Below, one piece after another: positions 61,926 through 64,000 of a DNA stretch of 64,000 nucleotides. Each line of letters starts with the position of its first letter. Within the stretch, counting starts at the first letter, position 1. The translations under genes and the position numbers were made by a program. The stretch is from Chryseobacterium joostei (GTDB lineage: Bacteria; Bacteroidota; Bacteroidia; Flavobacteriales; Weeksellaceae), in the NCBI RefSeq assembly GCF_003815775.1, contig NZ_CP033926.1, forward strand, positions 3,162,001-3,226,000, written 5' to 3'. The notes below the pieces were generated by a model, which saw only the letters and a list, made by a program, of their open reading frames with translations, was not told where the DNA came from and did not search any database.

Positions 61926-64000
61926 ATGAAAGCACAAGCTCATAAAATATTCTTTCTTATTGCCCTCCTCTCTTTTGCAATAGGATATTCTCAGATAAAG
62001 GTGTCGGGGAAAGTGACATTTAAAAATAAAGGAATACATGAGGTAAATGTCACATTAAAAGATACCTATGACGGAGCAACAACGGATGCACAAGGAAATT
62101 TTTCCTTTGAAACCTCAGAGAAAGGAAGTCATGTTTTAACTTTTACCCACCCGAAATATGAAGAGATTAACAAAACTATTATTATTGATAATCAGGATAT
62201 TTCATTAGGGAATATTGAAATTAAAGAACAGGTAAGTGAGATTGATGCTATAGTGGTTTCTGCAGGTTCCATTGAAGCGAGTGATAAGAAAAGAGCAAGC
62301 GCTTTACTCACACCCACGGATATTTATACCATCGCAGGAGCCGATGCTCAGGTTTCCTCCGCATTAAACTATCTTCCCGGGGTCCAGAAAGTAGGAGGAA
62401 CGGAGGGGGTTTTTATCAGAGGAGGTACTGGAACAGAAGCGAAAATATTCATGGATGGAATTTTAATCAACAATTATTTCTCCAATTCAGTAGCAGGAAT
62501 AGCAGGAAGAGATCAGTTTAATACCTCTATTTTTAAAGGGAATGTATTTTCAAGTGGTGGTTATTCTGCTTTATACGGGCAGGCTCTTTCCGGAGCATTA
62601 TTGTTGGAAAGTGTTGATTTACCGGACCAGACTTCCTATGATGTTTCAGTTTCACCAATTTTTCTTGGTGGCGGATTTCAAAAATTAACCAATGACAATA
62701 GGCATTCTTATGGTGTTTCTTTGAATTATTCAGATTTAAACCTAATGCAGAAAGTATTCAATTATAATACAAACTTCGTAGACTCTCCCAAAGGACTGAA
62801 TGGCAACTTTAATTTTAGAATTAAAACAAAATCAGGCGGATTCATAAAATACTACGGAATGTATACCGGTAATAATATGGGGGTGAAATCAGAAAGTCTG
62901 GAACCCGGAAGTGATTTTTCTCTCGTAAGATTGAAAGGAAAAAGTACCTACCATAATTTGACCTTTAGACAGAAATTCGGAAAATACCTGCTGAATGTGG
63001 GAACTTCATATGCATTTAACAGATCAGACCTTAATTTTTCTACAGAAACCAACAATGTAGAATCAGAAAGAACCAGATTGCTTACAGATGGAAACTATAT
63101 CAACCTTAAGGCTGTTCTTGAAAGAAAAATCAATAGAATCAGCGCTATCAGAGGAGGTTTTGAGTTGAATAATGCCGATGAAAAATTGAACTTTGAAGAT
63201 GTTCGTAAGCATTATAGAGATCTAATTTCCTCAGCATTTGTAGAAACAGATCTTGGATTCAGCAATGCATTATCAGCAAAAATAGGCGTGAGGGCAGAGA
63301 ATTCATCTTATTTGGGAAAGAATAATTTTGCACCCCGATTTGCTCTGGCATACCGTTTAGCAAAGAACTGGACATCATCATTAGCTTATGGAATTTTCTA
63401 CCAAAACCCAGAAAGCAAATACATTAATGGGCCTGCTAATTTAGGATTTCAGAAATCGGAACACTATGTTCTTCAGGTGCAAAGAAGTTCTGAGGGAAGA
63501 TCACTACGTCTGGAGGCTTTCTACAAAAAATATGATCAGTTGATCAAAACCTATAACATCATTCCGGGGAAAGATCAGCAACAGCAGGTACAAACAGCCT
63601 TAAACAATGATGGTTACGGCTACGCAAAAGGAGTAGAAGTATTCTGGAGAGATAACAATAAAACCTTTAAAAATATTGATTATTGGATTACTTACTCTTA
63701 TCTGGATACCAAAAGGGATTTTCTTAATTATCCGGTAAGTATGAAGCCTAACTTTGCTGCAGAGCATACATTATCGGTAGTGGTTAAAAGATTTATTCCG
63801 GAATGGAAAGTGGGAGCCAACCTATCTTATTTGTACACAAAAGGACGACCTTACTACGACATTGCATCAAGATGGGAAGACGGAAAAGCAGTTAATTATA
63901 CTAGAAATGAGGGGCAATTAAAAGATTATAACAGTCTTAATCTCAGCTTTAATTACCTGCCCAATATCGGAAAGAAAGATGCAAAGGTGTTTCCCATATT
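61926..64000 (+). CDS. TonB-dependent receptor (3' end outside window)
   Basis: This outer-membrane receptor starts at ATG 61926 with a signal peptide (MKAQAHKIFFLIALLSFAIGYSQ), a carboxypeptidase-regulatory-like domain (VSGKVTFKNKGIHEVNVTLKDTYDGATTDAQGNF), a plug (ALNYLPGVQKVGGTEGVFIRGGTGTEAKIFMDGILINN, residues ~150-190) and a barrel running off the right edge (691 codons seen). It imports an unknown ligand with TonB energy. A -7 box TATTTTTG lies at 61900-61907. Confidence 0.92.
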   Translation, partial: MKAQAHKIFFLIALLSFAIGYSQIKVSGKVTFKNKGIHEVNVTLKDTYDGATTDAQGNFSFETSEKGSHVLTFTHPKYEEINKTIIIDNQDISLGNIEIKEQVSEIDAIVVSAGSIEASDKKRASALLTPTDIYTIAGADAQVSSALNYLPGVQKVGGTEGVFIRGGTGTEAKIFMDGILINNYFSNSVAGIAGRDQFNTSIFKGNVFSSGGYSALYGQALSGALLLESVDLPDQTSYDVSVSPIFLGGGFQKLTNDNRHSYGVSLNYSDLNLMQKVFNYNTNFVDSPKGLNGNFNFRIKTKSGGFIKYYGMYTGNNMGVKSESLEPGSDFSLVRLKGKSTYHNLTFRQKFGKYLLNVGTSYAFNRSDLNFSTETNNVESERTRLLTDGNYINLKAVLERKINRISAIRGGFELNNADEKLNFEDVRKHYRDLISSAFVETDLGFSNALSAKIGVRAENSSYLGKNNFAPRFALAYRLAKNWTSSLAYGIFYQNPESKYINGPANLGFQKSEHYVLQVQRSSEGRSLRLEAFYKKYDQLIKTYNIIPGKDQQQQVQTALNNDGYGYAKGVEVFWRDNNKTFKNIDYWITYSYLDTKRDFLNYPVSMKPNFAAEHTLSVVVKRFIPEWKVGANLSYLYTKGRPYYDIASRWEDGKAVNYTRNEGQLKDYNSLNLSFNYLPNIGKKDAKVFPI

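Overview
The window looks like chromosomal DNA of a flavobacterium close to Chryseobacterium (Weeksellaceae). Pointers are the low GC content, TAnnTTTG promoter -7 boxes, a GLPGLI-family protein beside a TonB-type outer-membrane barrel, a PorW/SprE lipoprotein of the type IX secretion/gliding system, a MurF-alanine racemase fusion and A-rich, SD-poor gene starts. This assignment is inferred from gene content and was not tested by a search. No tRNA, rRNA, insertion sequence or CRISPR array was seen.

Layout. 1-9.8 kb: feoB (cut by the window edge) and feoA, a GLPGLI protein, DinB, a large outer-membrane barrel protein, a cupin/JmjC-like protein and an M14 carboxypeptidase. 9.9-18.1 kb: twelve leftward genes rich in NAD+/ADP-ribose families: metallophosphoesterase, KptA, an unknown, SIR2, DUF4291, a small ADP-ribosylation-labelled protein, a PurA paralogue, a VWA protein, a coiled-coil protein, a 2OG-Fe(II) oxygenase, NADAR and a Nudix-HTH regulator. 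Four copies of a 21-bp palindromic element lie in front of the regulator, NADAR (two) and the long operon. Three of them overlap or abut a good -7 box and the fourth a weak one, so the locus reads as one regulon. 18-34 kb: housekeeping and envelope genes (lepA, an ECF sigma/anti-sigma operon, kdsC, maf, porW, tsaB, yraN, rnr).

34.9-48 kb: an origin-like neighbourhood. A DnaA-box-containing AT-rich gap lies between rpiB and pgk, and two perfect parS sites flank mnmG. The stretch also holds a lone beta-helix (tailspike-like) gene, ybeY, a patatin-barrel protein and murF-alr. 48-57 kb: tdk, an acidic repeat protein, rsmI, a WG-repeat protein, fabG, guaC, then an Lgt-like membrane protein, a two-helix membrane peptide and a cysteine-rich radical SAM protein resembling archaeal tetraether synthase. 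57-64 kb: surE, prc, sodC, an AraC-type regulator and a TonB-dependent receptor cut by the window edge.

The best candidate for an undescribed system is the 9.9-18.1 kb NAD+/ADP-ribose regulon. The Lgt-like plus Tes-like operon is second.
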